From Pseudomonadota bacterium (GTDB lineage: Bacteria; Pseudomonadota; Gammaproteobacteria; Burkholderiales; Burkholderiaceae_C): a stretch of 64,000 bases of DNA. This document shows positions 1 through 7,918 of this stretch, one piece after another (the stretch's first letter is position 1; each line of letters begins with the position of its first letter). The notes beneath the pieces are model-generated. The model worked only from the letters and a program-made list of their open reading frames with translations. It had not been told where the DNA came from and made no database searches. Position numbers and translations under genes: made by a program. The stretch lies in NCBI GenBank assembly GCA_963205115.1, contig CAUJHV010000080.1:56179-120178 (forward strand), read 5' to 3'.

Positions 1-251
1 GGGCCGTCGTCACCGGCGTGACGCAGATCGTCGCGGCCGTGCGGCTGCGCAAGGTCATCAAGGGCGAATGGCTGCTGATACTGGTCGGCGTGGTGTCGGT
101 GCTCTTCGGCTTCCTGTTGATGGCCCAACCCGGTGCCGGCGCCTTGTCGCTGCTGTGGATCATTGCCGCCTACGCCATCGTCTTCGGCATCTTGCTGGTA
201 CTGCTCGCGTTCAAGGTGCGGTCGGCGGCGCGCCACCTGACCCAGCCCTGA
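1..251 (+). CDS. HdeD/DUF308-type membrane protein, C-terminal part
   Basis: This is the 3' end of a gene that begins before the window; the reading frame is open from base 3 and there is no reason to start at the internal GTG at 18. The visible 80 or so residues hold two hydrophobic segments (roughly L-L-I-L-V-G-V-V-S-V-L-F-G-F and L-L-W-I-I-A-A-Y-A-I-V-F-G-I) joined by a short M-A-Q-P-G-A-G-A loop. That pattern is typical of the last transmembrane pair of HdeD/DUF308 proteins of the inner membrane. HdeD in enterics is linked to acid resistance; no such role can be shown here. The family assignment rests on this C-terminal piece only. Confidence 0.7.
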   Translation, partial: AVVTGVTQIVAAVRLRKVIKGEWLLILVGVVSVLFGFLLMAQPGAGALSLLWIIAAYAIVFGILLVLLAFKVRSAARHLTQP

Positions 252-367
252 AGTTGTCTTGGTAGGCCGGGCCTGGAGGGCCGGTGAAGCGCAGCGAGCG
301 CGCCCGTGCGGCCATCCGCCTTCAGGCATGGCCACCGACGCGTCACCACCCTGCAGAAGCCGGCCCG

Positions 368-712
368 TCAGCGATCGCCGCGTCGAGGCCCCAGCACCAA
401 GCCGAGGGCATCACCGCCGCTGCGAGCACTCTCGACCAGCAGATAGATGCTGAGGAAGATCGTGCCGCCAATCAGCACCAGCGCCGCCAGCACGATGCCG
501 ACGGCACTGAAGCGGTGTCGCCACGCCACCCACAAGGCAGCCAGCACCAGCAGGCACAGGAAATCGACGTTGAACTGCCCGGCCCAGGTCATTCGGGCGA
601 TGTCACGGGAGAAGGTCGACACGAAGTCGGTGCCCTCTCGGCTGATCACCACGCCGGTATAGGCGAGCAGCGAAACGAGCATGACCAGAAGAAGCGCGCG
701 CAAGAGCGTCAT
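368..712 (-). CDS. small membrane protein, DUF2834-like
   Basis: A 114-residue protein with three predicted membrane segments: residues about 4-24, 48-65 and 69-92. The middle of the chain reads G-Q-F-N-V-D-F-L-C-L-L-V-L-A-A-L-W-V-A-W-R-H-R. It resembles the pattern of small DUF2834-type membrane proteins, in which an Asp opens a helix that ends in basic residues. No catalytic motif is visible. No strong ribosome site precedes the ATG at 712. The gene stands alone on the minus strand between two plus-strand genes. Function unknown; the DUF2834 resemblance is from memory and weak. Confidence 0.55.
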   Translation of the reverse strand: MTLLRALLLVMLVSLLAYTGVVISREGTDFVSTFSRDIARMTWAGQFNVDFLCLLVLAALWVAWRHRFSAVGIVLAALVLIGGTIFLSIYLLVESARSGGDALGLVLGPRRGDR

Positions 713-866
713 GGTGTTGTCGGGAGAGCAGGCCGCGGCAGGCGCCTGCGGCCAGTGGATCCCGGCTCCAAAAGAAGTCGTCGACGACCGACCGTTTGCA
801 GCTTAACCTTGGCAATGAATGACTTCAATTACGTCCGAGGTCATCTGAATCCGCCTTCGCCTTGCC

Positions 867-1763
867 GTGACGACCAAGACCGACAACACTCGCGCTGCGG
901 CCCATGTGCGGCAGCGCGCCACATCCCCGTCGCCCGCACCGTTCCATGATCTGCTGAAGGCCTGGCGCGGCACGCGCAGGTTCTCGCAGCTCGAACTGGC
1001 CGCCCGGGCATCCCTGTCGCAGCGCCACCTGAGCTTTCTGGAAACCGGCCGCTCCAGTCCGAGTCGCGACATGGTGCTGCGGCTGTCCCGGGTACTGGCC
1101 TTGCCCTTGCGCGAACGCAACGAGCTGCTGTGCGCCGCCGGGTTCGCGCCGGTCTACGCCGAGCGCAGACTCGACGAGGCGGCGATGGCAGGCATCCGCC
1201 TCGCCCTCGAAACCACGCTCGCGCACCACGAGCCGCTGCCAGCCCTGGTGGTGAACCGTCAGTGGGACATGGTCATGCACAACGCGGCCGTGGAACGGCT
1301 GGTTCGCCTCCTGGGGGAGCCATCACGCGTGTGGCGTGCTGTCGACCCGACGGGCGGCCGCAACATCATGCGGCTGATGCTGCACCCGCGCGGCCTGAAG
1401 CCGCTGGTCGTCGATTGGCCCGACATGGCCGCCTCGCTGCTGATGCGGCTGCAGGCCGAGGCGCAGGCCAATCCGGCCAACGCGGGATTGCAAGTCCTGC
1501 TGGCTGAACTGGTCGATCTGCCCGGCGTATCGGCCGCGGCGGCGGCAGACACCCCGCAGCGCGTGGATGTACCCGTGCTCTCGCTCAGGCTGCGCATCGG
1601 TCAGGCGACGCTGTCGTTCTTCTCGATGATCTGCACCTTCGGCACCGCGCTGGACCTGACGGCCGATGAACTGAGACTGGAGCTGCTGTTCCCGTCGGAC
1701 GAAGCATCCGGGGCCTTCCTGCGGCAAGCCGCGGCGTTGTCGTCGAAGGAGCCGACGCGCTAA
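867..1763 (+). CDS. XRE-family regulator with MmyB-like ligand domain
   Basis: A 298-residue transcription regulator. Residues about 30-88 form a helix-turn-helix of the XRE type (F-S-Q-L-E-L-A-A-R-A-S-L-S-Q-R-H-L-S-F-L-E). Residues about 110-285 match the MmyB-like ligand-binding region found fused to this type of HTH, including the P-A-L-V-V-N-R-Q-W-D-M-V-M-H-N-A-A segment and an F-F-S-M-I-C-T-F-G-T-A-L-D-L-T segment. In this family the C-terminal region senses a small hydrophobic ligand, and target genes are often adjacent dehydrogenases or stress genes. The start is a GTG at 867 that gives full family length; no in-frame ATG precedes the HTH. Its target is not evident from the neighbours. 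Confidence 0.82.
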   Translation: MTTKTDNTRAAAHVRQRATSPSPAPFHDLLKAWRGTRRFSQLELAARASLSQRHLSFLETGRSSPSRDMVLRLSRVLALPLRERNELLCAAGFAPVYAERRLDEAAMAGIRLALETTLAHHEPLPALVVNRQWDMVMHNAAVERLVRLLGEPSRVWRAVDPTGGRNIMRLMLHPRGLKPLVVDWPDMAASLLMRLQAEAQANPANAGLQVLLAELVDLPGVSAAAAADTPQRVDVPVLSLRLRIGQATLSFFSMICTFGTALDLTADELRLELLFPSDEASGAFLRQAAALSSKEPTR

Positions 1764-1824
1764 CGTGTCACCCGACTGGCGCGTTGGGGCCAATGGTCGG
1801 ACAAGGCGCCCCGCTGCGCCCGCA

Positions 1825-2436
1825 TCAAACGGTGCCCGAAAGGCCGATGCCCATGCGCGCCATGGCGTGCCTGACGGCCTGCTTCAGCACCTTGGCCTTG
1901 ACGTCGAGATGGTCGATGCAAGGCCCGTCCATCACGCCGGCCAGCCCATGCATGGTGGACCAGATGTAAAGCGCATCCAGGTCGATGGCCTCGCGCATCT
2001 CGGCCCGGTCGCCGTGCACGCGGCGAAGAACGCCGCGCAGCACGTCGAAGGTGTGCGTGGCGTCGGCCGTCAGGTCGGCCCTGTCGGCCGGCTCCGGCCA
2101 GGTGGTGCTGAACATCAGCCGGTACTCCAGCGGGTGCTCGCGCGCGTACGCCAGGTATTGCAGGCCCAGCGCCTCCAGGTCCTGCGCCGGGTCCTCGTGG
2201 TGTGGGCGCGCGTCGAGATGCGCCGCAAAGCGCTGGAAGCAGCGGCGCATGACCTCGGTCAGCAGGTGATCACGGCTCGGGTAGTGCTTGTAGGGCGCCT
2301 GGTGCGACACACCCAGCTTGCGCGCCACCTCGCGCAGACTCAGGTTTTCCAGGCCGCGCTCGGCAATGATCTCCTGCGCGGCCACGATGCAGGCGTCGCG
2401 CAGTTCCAGCGGCGGCTCGTTCTTCGGGGTGCGCAT
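1825..2436 (-). CDS. TetR-family repressor
   Basis: A 203-residue TetR-type regulator. The N-terminal DNA-binding domain spans about residues 12-60 (I-I-A-E-R-G-L-E-N-L-S-L-R-E-V-A-R-K-L-G-V-S, then H-Q-A-P-Y-K-H-Y-P-S-R-D-H-L). The rest is a helical ligand-binding domain of the WHG-like subgroup. It lies 85 bases downstream of the short-chain dehydrogenase on the same strand, so the two are probably one operon. The promoter of that operon carries two GTTGACA(G/C)TGTCAAC palindromes, a form typical of TetR operators. I infer that this protein binds them and controls both its own operon and the divergent lipoprotein gene. The ligand is unknown. Confidence 0.88.
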   Translation of the reverse strand: MRTPKNEPPLELRDACIVAAQEIIAERGLENLSLREVARKLGVSHQAPYKHYPSRDHLLTEVMRRCFQRFAAHLDARPHHEDPAQDLEALGLQYLAYAREHPLEYRLMFSTTWPEPADRADLTADATHTFDVLRGVLRRVHGDRAEMREAIDLDALYIWSTMHGLAGVMDGPCIDHLDVKAKVLKQAVRHAMARMGIGLSGTV

Positions 2437-2521
2437 GCGGGTCTGGGTGGCGAGGGACGGCTTTCACATTGAAGCTACCACACGCCTGGGCTTCAGCCGT
2501 GCGGACGATCGCCGTCCCTCA

Positions 2522-3370
2522 TCACGCCCTCGGCGCCGGCACCGTCGATGGCTGGTGGGCGGTCATGCCCTTCATCACCCGCGTGATCACCAGCACCTGC
2601 CCCCAACGCGGCAGCATCGCCAGCGACCAGCCCAGCAGCTTGGACAGCCAGCCCGGCCGCACCGTCGTGCGGCGCCCCAGCGCCTGCATCGTGACCCGTG
2701 CCACCACCTCGGCCGGCAAGGCCTGCGGCATCTGCAGGTCGGCGCGGGCGGCGAAGCCGCTGCGGATGGGCCCTGGAGCCGAGGCGATCACATCCACGCC
2801 CAGCGGCGCCCACTCCACACGCAGACCTTCCGCCAGCGTCTGCACGTAAGCCTTCGTCGCCGCGTAATGCGCCGCTCGCGGCACGCCTTGAAAGGCCAGC
2901 AGCGAACTCATGAACACCACGCCGCCGCGGCCTCGCCGCGCGAAGCGCGCGCCAAAGTGCCAGGCTTGGGCCGCCACGGAGGTGCAGTTGAGATCGGCCA
3001 TCTCGGTCTCACTGCCGAGATCGCCGTCCAGCAACGCGCCCGAGGTCCCGAAACCCGCCGCCGCCACGAGCAATCCAACGTCCAGATCGGCCGTTCCTTC
3101 GGCCAGGCGATGCACGGCTTCGAGATCGGACAGGTCGGCGGCGACCACACGACAGGACGTGCCATGGGCCGCTTGCAGTTCGGCCGCCAGCGCGTCCAGG
3201 CGTGAGGCCCGGCGCGCCACCAGCACCAGGCTGAAGCCGCTGGCCGCGAGATGGCGGGCGAACGCCTGGCCGATGCCATCGCTGGCACCGGTGACCACGG
3301 CCCACGGGCCGTAACGCTTCAGGAGCGGCCCACGGGCCGTGTGCGGCGTGGTGCCGAGTACAGGGGTCAT
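2522..3370 (-). CDS. short-chain dehydrogenase/reductase (SDR)
   Basis: A classical SDR of about 282 residues. It shows the NAD(P)-binding glycine motif G-A-S-D-G-I-G near the N terminus, an A-A-G-F-G segment at the end of beta-4, the catalytic Ser in F-M-S-S, and the Y-A-A-T-K pair (Tyr and Lys). The family oxidises or reduces hydroxyl/carbonyl groups with NAD(P)H; the substrate cannot be read from the sequence. I chose the ATG at 3370 because G-G-A-G lies eight bases upstream; a further in-frame ATG at 3394 has no such site. The C terminus has a hydrophobic stretch (L-L-G-W-S-L-A-M-L-P) that may touch the membrane. It is first in a probable operon with the downstream TetR gene and has a double-operator promoter. 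Confidence 0.88.
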   Translation of the reverse strand: MTPVLGTTPHTARGPLLKRYGPWAVVTGASDGIGQAFARHLAASGFSLVLVARRASRLDALAAELQAAHGTSCRVVAADLSDLEAVHRLAEGTADLDVGLLVAAAGFGTSGALLDGDLGSETEMADLNCTSVAAQAWHFGARFARRGRGGVVFMSSLLAFQGVPRAAHYAATKAYVQTLAEGLRVEWAPLGVDVIASAPGPIRSGFAARADLQMPQALPAEVVARVTMQALGRRTTVRPGWLSKLLGWSLAMLPRWGQVLVITRVMKGMTAHQPSTVPAPRA

Positions 3371-3434
3371 CTTGATTCTCCAGGTGAACCGCATCGCGGG
3401 CGCCTGCGGATGGCAGGCCGTGGATCACGGCGCG

Positions 3435-3480
3435 GTTGACAGTGTCAACCACTGTAGGGATACTGGTTGACACTGTCAAC
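3435..3480. promoter_or_regulatory. twin palindromic operators over interleaved divergent promoters
   Basis: Two 15-base sites, GTTGACAGTGTCAAC (3435-3449) and GTTGACACTGTCAAC (3466-3480), have centres 31 bases apart, about three helical turns. Each contains a perfect -35 hexamer TTGACA. On the plus strand TTGACA (3436-3441), a 17-base spacer and GATACT (3459-3464) form a promoter for the lipoprotein gene. On the minus strand TTGACA (3479-3474), a 17-base spacer and TACAGT (3456-3451) form a promoter for the SDR gene. Each operator therefore covers one promoter's -35 box and the other's start point. The likely repressor is the TetR protein encoded at the end of the SDR operon; that link is inferred. 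Confidence 0.8.
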
Positions 3481-3512
3481 ATCAAACGCCCGATGCGGCC
3501 GTACTGGAACCC

Positions 3513-4034
3513 ATGTCAACACCCGCACCTGGCTGCGCATACGCACCGCGCTCGGCCCTCACCCGGATCGCCAAGGTGGGCCTGCTCGCTGCGCTGAGCC
3601 TGTGGCTGAACGCGTGCGCCATCGGCACGGCCTGGCCCCAGCTGGCGCCCGAATCGGCAGCAGCGGCGGACGAGACCGTCGTGCTGGTGCTCACGCACGT
3701 GGTGGTCGATGCGAAGCAGCGCGCCGAATTCGACCGCCAGAACAGCCGCGTGCTGGCCAGCATGGGGCGGCACCCCGGCCTGCTGGGCTATGCCGCACGC
3801 CGTGAGGTGTTCGGCAACCAGGGCTGGACGATGAGCGTTTGGGCCAGCGAGGCCGCACGTTCGGCCTTCGTGCAATCGAGCGTGCACCGTGAGGCCATCG
3901 CGAAGAGCCTGCCGGCTCTGGTCACCGTGGAGTTGAAGCGGCTGACCGTGGCGCGCAAGGACCTTCCGTCCGACTGGGACGCCGCGCTGCGTCTGTTGGC
4001 CGACCCCGTGGGCCTGCGCCACTATTGGGAGTGA
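3513..4034 (+). CDS. lipoprotein with ABM-like (antibiotic biosynthesis monooxygenase) fold
   Basis: A 173-residue protein with a basic start, a hydrophobic stretch (V-G-L-L-A-A-L-S-L-W) and a lipobox L-N-A-C at about residue 35, so it is predicted to be an exported lipoprotein. The region after residue 55 (E-T-V-V-L-V-L-T-H-V-V-V-D-A-K-Q-R-A-E-F, then S-M-G-R-H-P-G-L-L-G-Y, W-T-M-S-V-W-A-S-E-A-A-R-S-A-F) follows the pattern of ABM/DUF3291-like ferredoxin-fold domains, which oxidise or bind small aromatic or haem-like compounds. A lipid-anchored form is unusual because most ABM proteins are cytoplasmic. The gene is divergent from the SDR-TetR operon and shares its operator region, so the three genes probably answer one signal. 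Confidence 0.72.
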   Translation: MSTPAPGCAYAPRSALTRIAKVGLLAALSLWLNACAIGTAWPQLAPESAAAADETVVLVLTHVVVDAKQRAEFDRQNSRVLASMGRHPGLLGYAARREVFGNQGWTMSVWASEAARSAFVQSSVHREAIAKSLPALVTVELKRLTVARKDLPSDWDAALRLLADPVGLRHYWE

Positions 4035-4091
4035 ATGAACGCGGCGCCACAGTCAGCTTGTCATCGGACGGCGGTCGAGTGACGCTCGGCG

Positions 4092-4127
4092 TCAGCGCCA
4101 GCGCCAGCGCCAGCGCCAGCGCCAGCG
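4092..4127. repeat. six-base tandem repeat (AGCGCC)n
   Basis: About six consecutive copies of a CAGCGC/GCCAGC hexamer lie in the spacer between the lipoprotein gene and the LacI gene. It is a simple-sequence repeat in non-coding DNA. Nothing ties it to a regulatory role. Confidence 0.7.
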
Positions 4128-4272
4128 GGGTGATGCGGGACTGAAAGCCAACGTCCGACGTGATGTGCAGCCGACGTTTCGTCACACGCCGAGCCACGGG
4201 TGATGGGCGGGCTTCATGACGCATGCGCAGGCGTCGTCTGGACGGCCACTGACCGGCCTGCACCTCGGTCAC

Positions 4273-4284
4273 GGTAGCGCTGTC
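4273..4284. promoter_or_regulatory. probable LacI-type operator ahead of its own gene
   Basis: GGTAGCGCTGTC matches 10 of the 12 bases of the two perfect GGTAGCGCTACC sites that follow the regulator gene. It ends 20 bases before the regulator's ATG, so it is well placed for negative autoregulation. Inferred by similarity only. Confidence 0.5.
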
Positions 4285-4304
4285 AGCGCCCCTAGAATTC
4301 CGCC

Positions 4305-5336
4305 ATGCCCGCCGACACGTCCACACCCCGCAAGAGCCGGCGCGGCAGCGGCGCGGTGACGCTGCACGACGTGGCCAAGCTCGCGGGCGTGGCGCCCATC
4401 ACCGCGTCGCGCGCCATCAACACGCCGGGCCAGGTGTCCGAGGACGTCCGCAAAAAGGTCGGCGATGCCATCGCGCGCACGGGCTACGTGCCCAACCGGC
4501 TGGCCGGCGGGCTGGCCTCCACGCGCAGCCGGCTCGTCGCCGCGGTCGTGCCCACCATCACCGGCCCGGTGTTTCTGCAGACGGTGCAGGCGCTGACCGA
4601 GGCGCTGGCCGCACGCGGCTACCAGCTGATGCTCGGCCAATCGGGCTACGTGGGCAGCCGTGAAGACGCGCTGCTCGAAGCCATCATCGGCCGACGCCCC
4701 GACGGCATCGTGCTCACCGGCATCATGCATTCCAACGAAGGGCGCAAACGGCTTTTGGCCTGCGGCATTCCGGTCGTCGAGACCTGGGACCTCACACCCA
4801 CCCCGATCGACATGCTGGTGGGCTTTTCGCATGCCGAAGTGGGCCGTCGGGTCGTCGAGTTCCTGCATGCCAAAGGCCGGCGGCGCCTGGCGGTGATTTC
4901 CGGTGACGACGAGCGCGCCCAGCGGCGCCGCGAGGCCTTCCATGCCGCCGCAGCGGCGCTGGGGCTGAAGCGTGCCCCGGATGTCACCGTGGCCGCGCCC
5001 ACCACGCTGCGCAGCGGCCGCGCCGCGTTGGCGGAATTGATGCAACGCCGCGGCGAAGTCGACGCCGTCTTCTGCAGTTCGGATCTGCTGGCGCTGGGGG
5101 TCATGACCGAAGCCCGCTCCCGCGGGATCGACGTGCCGGGGCAGCTCGCGGTGGTCGGCTTCGGCGATCTCGAATTTGCGGCCGATCTGCACCCCGCCTT
5201 GACCACGGTGCGCATCAACGCCGCCGAGATCGGTCGCCAGGCCGCGCAGTTCATCGTCGACCGCGCCGAAGGGCTGGCCGTGCCGTCGCCGGTCGTCGAC
5301 ATCGGCTTTTCGATCGTCGAGCGCGAAAGCGCCTGA
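4305..5336 (+). CDS. LacI/GntR-type sugar-acid operon repressor
   Basis: A 343-residue LacI-family regulator. The N-terminal headpiece (about residues 17-72) has V-T-L-H-D-V-A-K-L-A-G-V-A-P-I-T-A-S-R-A-I-N followed by the hinge helix region P-N-R-L-A-G-G-L-A. The rest is a periplasmic-binding-protein-like sensor domain. The headpiece most resembles the gluconate repressor subgroup (GntR of the LacI family). Two perfect GGTAGCGCTACC palindromes lie between its end and the next operon, and a near match lies just before its own start. I infer that it represses the downstream sugar-acid operon and itself, with a sugar acid or a lactone of one as inducer. Confidence 0.88.
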   Translation: MPADTSTPRKSRRGSGAVTLHDVAKLAGVAPITASRAINTPGQVSEDVRKKVGDAIARTGYVPNRLAGGLASTRSRLVAAVVPTITGPVFLQTVQALTEALAARGYQLMLGQSGYVGSREDALLEAIIGRRPDGIVLTGIMHSNEGRKRLLACGIPVVETWDLTPTPIDMLVGFSHAEVGRRVVEFLHAKGRRRLAVISGDDERAQRRREAFHAAAAALGLKRAPDVTVAAPTTLRSGRAALAELMQRRGEVDAVFCSSDLLALGVMTEARSRGIDVPGQLAVVGFGDLEFAADLHPALTTVRINAAEIGRQAAQFIVDRAEGLAVPSPVVDIGFSIVERESA

Positions 5337-5363
5337 TCAGGGAAAACACTGGGCTCGCGCGCC

Positions 5364-5416
5364 TTGGCGTTTGAAGACGGTAGCGCTACCATTTAGCCGT
5401 CTCTGGTAGCGCTACC
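5364..5416 (+). promoter_or_regulatory. promoter and twin LacI-type operators of the sugar-acid operon
   Basis: GGTAGCGCTACC occurs perfectly at 5379-5390 and again at 5405-5416, with centres 26 bases apart. A fair sigma-70 promoter overlaps the first site: TTGGCG (5364-5369), 17 bases, TACCAT (5387-5392). The second site falls just after the expected start point. Self-complementary CG-centred sites of this kind are typical of LacI-family repressors, and the regulator gene lies immediately upstream. The operators are clear; the promoter hexamers are only 4 of 6 matches each. Confidence 0.75.
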
Positions 5417-5479
5417 GTGTCGACCACCGGACGGCGCCCGCAGACCTCGCAAGCCCCCCACCCGACAGGACCCATCGAC

Positions 5480-6442
5480 GTGAAGAAGCTCCTCACCCTC
5501 CTCGCCTTCGGATTCGCTGCCATCGCGGGCGCCCACGCCCAGGCCTGGCCCCAGAAGCCCGTCACGCTCGTCGTGCCCTTCCCGCCCGGCGGCTCCACCG
5601 ACTCGATCGCCCGCGCGATCGGCCCGCAGCTCTCGAAGACCTTCGGGCAGACCTTCATCGTCGAGAACAAGGCCGGCGCCACCGGCACCATCGGCGCGGC
5701 AGGCGTCAAGCGCGCGCCGGCCGATGGCTACACCTTCCTCGTCACCTCGCTCGGGCCGCTGGTCATCGCGCCGCACCTGATCAAGGGCGTCGCGTACGAC
5801 GCGCTGACCGACTTCGACGCCATCACCGTGGCGGTCCAGGCCCCCAACGTGCTGGTCGTGCCGGCCGCCTCGCCGCACAAGTCGCTGGCCGACGTGGTGG
5901 CTTTCCAGAAGACCAACCCCGACAAGATGTCGTTTGCCTCGTCGGGCAACGGCTCCAGCGACCACCTGACCGCCGAGCTGTTCTGGCTGGAAAGCGGCAC
6001 GACGGGACTGCACGTGCCCTACAAGGGCGGCAGCCCGGCCATCTCGGACCTGCTCGGCGGCCAGGTGAATGCCTCGTTCCAGAACGTCAATGCGGTGCTG
6101 CAGCACATCAGGTCCGGCAAGCTGCGCGCACTGGCCGTCACCGGCGCCAAGCGCTCCGGCGTGCTGCCCGATGTGCCCACCATGGCCGAAGCCGGCGTGA
6201 AGAACGTCGACGTCTATTCGTGGCAGGCAGTGGTCGGGCCGAAGGGCCTGCCGGCCGACGTGAAGGCCAAGTTCCACGCCGCCGTGGTTGCGGCGCTCAA
6301 CGACGCGCAGGTCAAACCCGGGCTTGTGTCACTGGGGCTTGAGATCGTCGCCAACACGCCGGAGCAATTTGCCACCTTCCAGCAGCAGGAATTTGCGCGC
6401 TGGAAGAAGGTGATCGAGGTCCGCAAGATCACCGCCGATTGA
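5480..6442 (+). CDS. Bug-type (tripartite tricarboxylate) solute-binding protein
   Basis: About 320 residues with a clean signal peptide (K-K-L-L-T-L-L-A-F-G-F-A-A-I-A-G-A-H-A, cleavage before Q-A-W-P) and the Bug family hallmarks V-V-P-F-P-P-G-G-S-T-D and V-E-N-K-A-G-A-T-G-T-I-G. These proteins bind carboxylates or small amides in the periplasm. I take the GTG at 5480 as start because the signal peptide begins there and A-G-G-A lies nine bases ahead; an upstream in-frame GTG at 5417 would add a 21-residue proline-rich leader and sits in the operator region. It leads an operon for sugar-acid breakdown, so a sugar diacid is a likely ligand. No tctA/tctB membrane genes are nearby, as is common for Burkholderiales Bug proteins. 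Confidence 0.88.
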   Translation: MKKLLTLLAFGFAAIAGAHAQAWPQKPVTLVVPFPPGGSTDSIARAIGPQLSKTFGQTFIVENKAGATGTIGAAGVKRAPADGYTFLVTSLGPLVIAPHLIKGVAYDALTDFDAITVAVQAPNVLVVPAASPHKSLADVVAFQKTNPDKMSFASSGNGSSDHLTAELFWLESGTTGLHVPYKGGSPAISDLLGGQVNASFQNVNAVLQHIRSGKLRALAVTGAKRSGVLPDVPTMAEAGVKNVDVYSWQAVVGPKGLPADVKAKFHAAVVAALNDAQVKPGLVSLGLEIVANTPEQFATFQQQEFARWKKVIEVRKITAD

Positions 6443-6551
6443 TGGCACCCACCGCCGCAGAGCCTGCGGCGTCCAACCTGCCCAGGCACCCCGCTGGTGG
6501 ACCGGCCCAGCCGGATCCGCGTCGGCCACCCATCGCGCACCGAGAACCGAC

Positions 6552-7886
6552 ATGAGCCTCGCTTCGACACCCGTGATCACCCGGCTGGAAGCCATCCCCG
6601 TTGCCGGGCGCGACAGCATGCTGCTCAACCTCAGCGGCGCGCACGGGCCCTTCTTCACGCGCAACCTGCTGATCCTGACCGACAGCGCCGGGCGCACCGG
6701 CATCGGTGAAGTACCGGGTGGCGAGAAGATCCGCCAGACGTTGGAGGACGCACGCGCCCTCGTCGTCGGTCAGCCGCTGGGCTCGCAGCAGCGGGTGCTG
6801 CAGGAGGTGCAGCAGCGTTTCGCCGACCGCGACGCCGGCGGCCGCGGCCTGCAGACCTTCGATCTGCGCACCACCATCCACGCGGTGACGGCCATCGAGT
6901 CAGCGCTGCTCGACCTGCTGGGCCAGCACCTCGGCGTACCGGTGGCCGCTTTGCTGGGCGAAGGCCAGCAGCGCGAGGCCGTCGAGATGCTGGGCTACCT
7001 GTTCTTCGTCGGTGACAAGGCGAAGACCGACCTGCCCTACGCGAGCGAACCGGGCGCCGACAACGACTGGTTCCGCCTGCGCCATGAAGCGGCGATGACC
7101 CCCGAGTCCGTTGTGCGCCTGGCGGAGGCGGCCTACGACCGCTACGGCTTCAACGACTTCAAGCTGAAGGGCGGCGCCCTGCGCGCGGAAGAAGAGATCG
7201 AGGCCGTGAAGGCTTTGCACGAGCGCTTCCCGAAAGCCCGCGTCACGCTGGACCCCAACGGCGGCTGGCTGCTGAAAGACGCCATCCGCCTGATGCGCGA
7301 CATGCACGGCGTCGTGGCCTACGCCGAAGACCCCTGCGGCGCCGAAGACGGCTTCTCCGGCCGCGAAGTCATGGCCGAGTTCCGCCGCGCCACGGGCCTG
7401 CCCACGGCCACCAACATGGTCGCCACCGATTGGCGGCAACTCGCGCACGCGCTGTCGCTGCAGAGCGTGGACATCCCGCTGGCCGACCCGCATTTCTGGA
7501 CGATGGCCGGCAGCGTGCGCGTCGCGCAGACCTGCCGCGACTGGGGCCTGACCTGGGGCTCGCACTCGAACAACCACTTCGATGTCTCGCTGGCGATGTT
7601 CACGCACGTGGGCGCCGCCGTGCCTGGGCGCGTCACCGCCATCGACACGCACTGGATCTGGCAGGACGGTCAGCGCCTGACCAAGGAGCCGCTGCAGATC
7701 CGCGGCGGCATGGTGCAGGTGCCCAAGAAGCCGGGCCTGGGCATCGAGCTGGACATGGTCGAGGTCGAGAAGGCGCACCAGCTCTACCGCCAGCACGGCC
7801 TGGGCGCGCGTGACGACGCCGTGGCCATGCAGTACCTGATTCCCGGCTGGACCTTCAACCCCAAGCGTCCGGCGCTCGACCGCTGA
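6552..7886 (+). CDS. gudD: glucarate dehydratase (enolase superfamily)
   Basis: A 444-residue cytoplasmic enzyme that converts D-glucarate (or L-idarate) to 5-dehydro-4-deoxy-D-glucarate. The acid sugar dehydratase motifs are all present: K-L-K-G-G with the base lysine, the three metal ligands in L-D-P-N-G-G-W, Y-A-E-D-P-C-G and A-T-N-M-V-A-T-D-W, an A-D-P-H-F-W segment, and W-G-S-H-S-N-N-H-F-D carrying the catalytic histidine. Length matches the family (about 445). It is followed by a tartronate semialdehyde reductase gene, which fits the glucarate pathway. The intermediate aldolase (garL type) is not in the window and must be supplied from elsewhere, or else the alternative ketoglutarate semialdehyde route is used. 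Confidence 0.93.
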   Translation: MSLASTPVITRLEAIPVAGRDSMLLNLSGAHGPFFTRNLLILTDSAGRTGIGEVPGGEKIRQTLEDARALVVGQPLGSQQRVLQEVQQRFADRDAGGRGLQTFDLRTTIHAVTAIESALLDLLGQHLGVPVAALLGEGQQREAVEMLGYLFFVGDKAKTDLPYASEPGADNDWFRLRHEAAMTPESVVRLAEAAYDRYGFNDFKLKGGALRAEEEIEAVKALHERFPKARVTLDPNGGWLLKDAIRLMRDMHGVVAYAEDPCGAEDGFSGREVMAEFRRATGLPTATNMVATDWRQLAHALSLQSVDIPLADPHFWTMAGSVRVAQTCRDWGLTWGSHSNNHFDVSLAMFTHVGAAVPGRVTAIDTHWIWQDGQRLTKEPLQIRGGMVQVPKKPGLGIELDMVEVEKAHQLYRQHGLGARDDAVAMQYLIPGWTFNPKRPALDR

Positions 7887-7918
7887 ACCGCGCAACTCAC
7901 ACCATCAAAGGATCCCGC

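Noticed and set aside
4092..4127. Possible CRISPR-like repeat
   Set aside because: It is an uninterrupted hexamer repeat with no spacers and no cas genes nearby.
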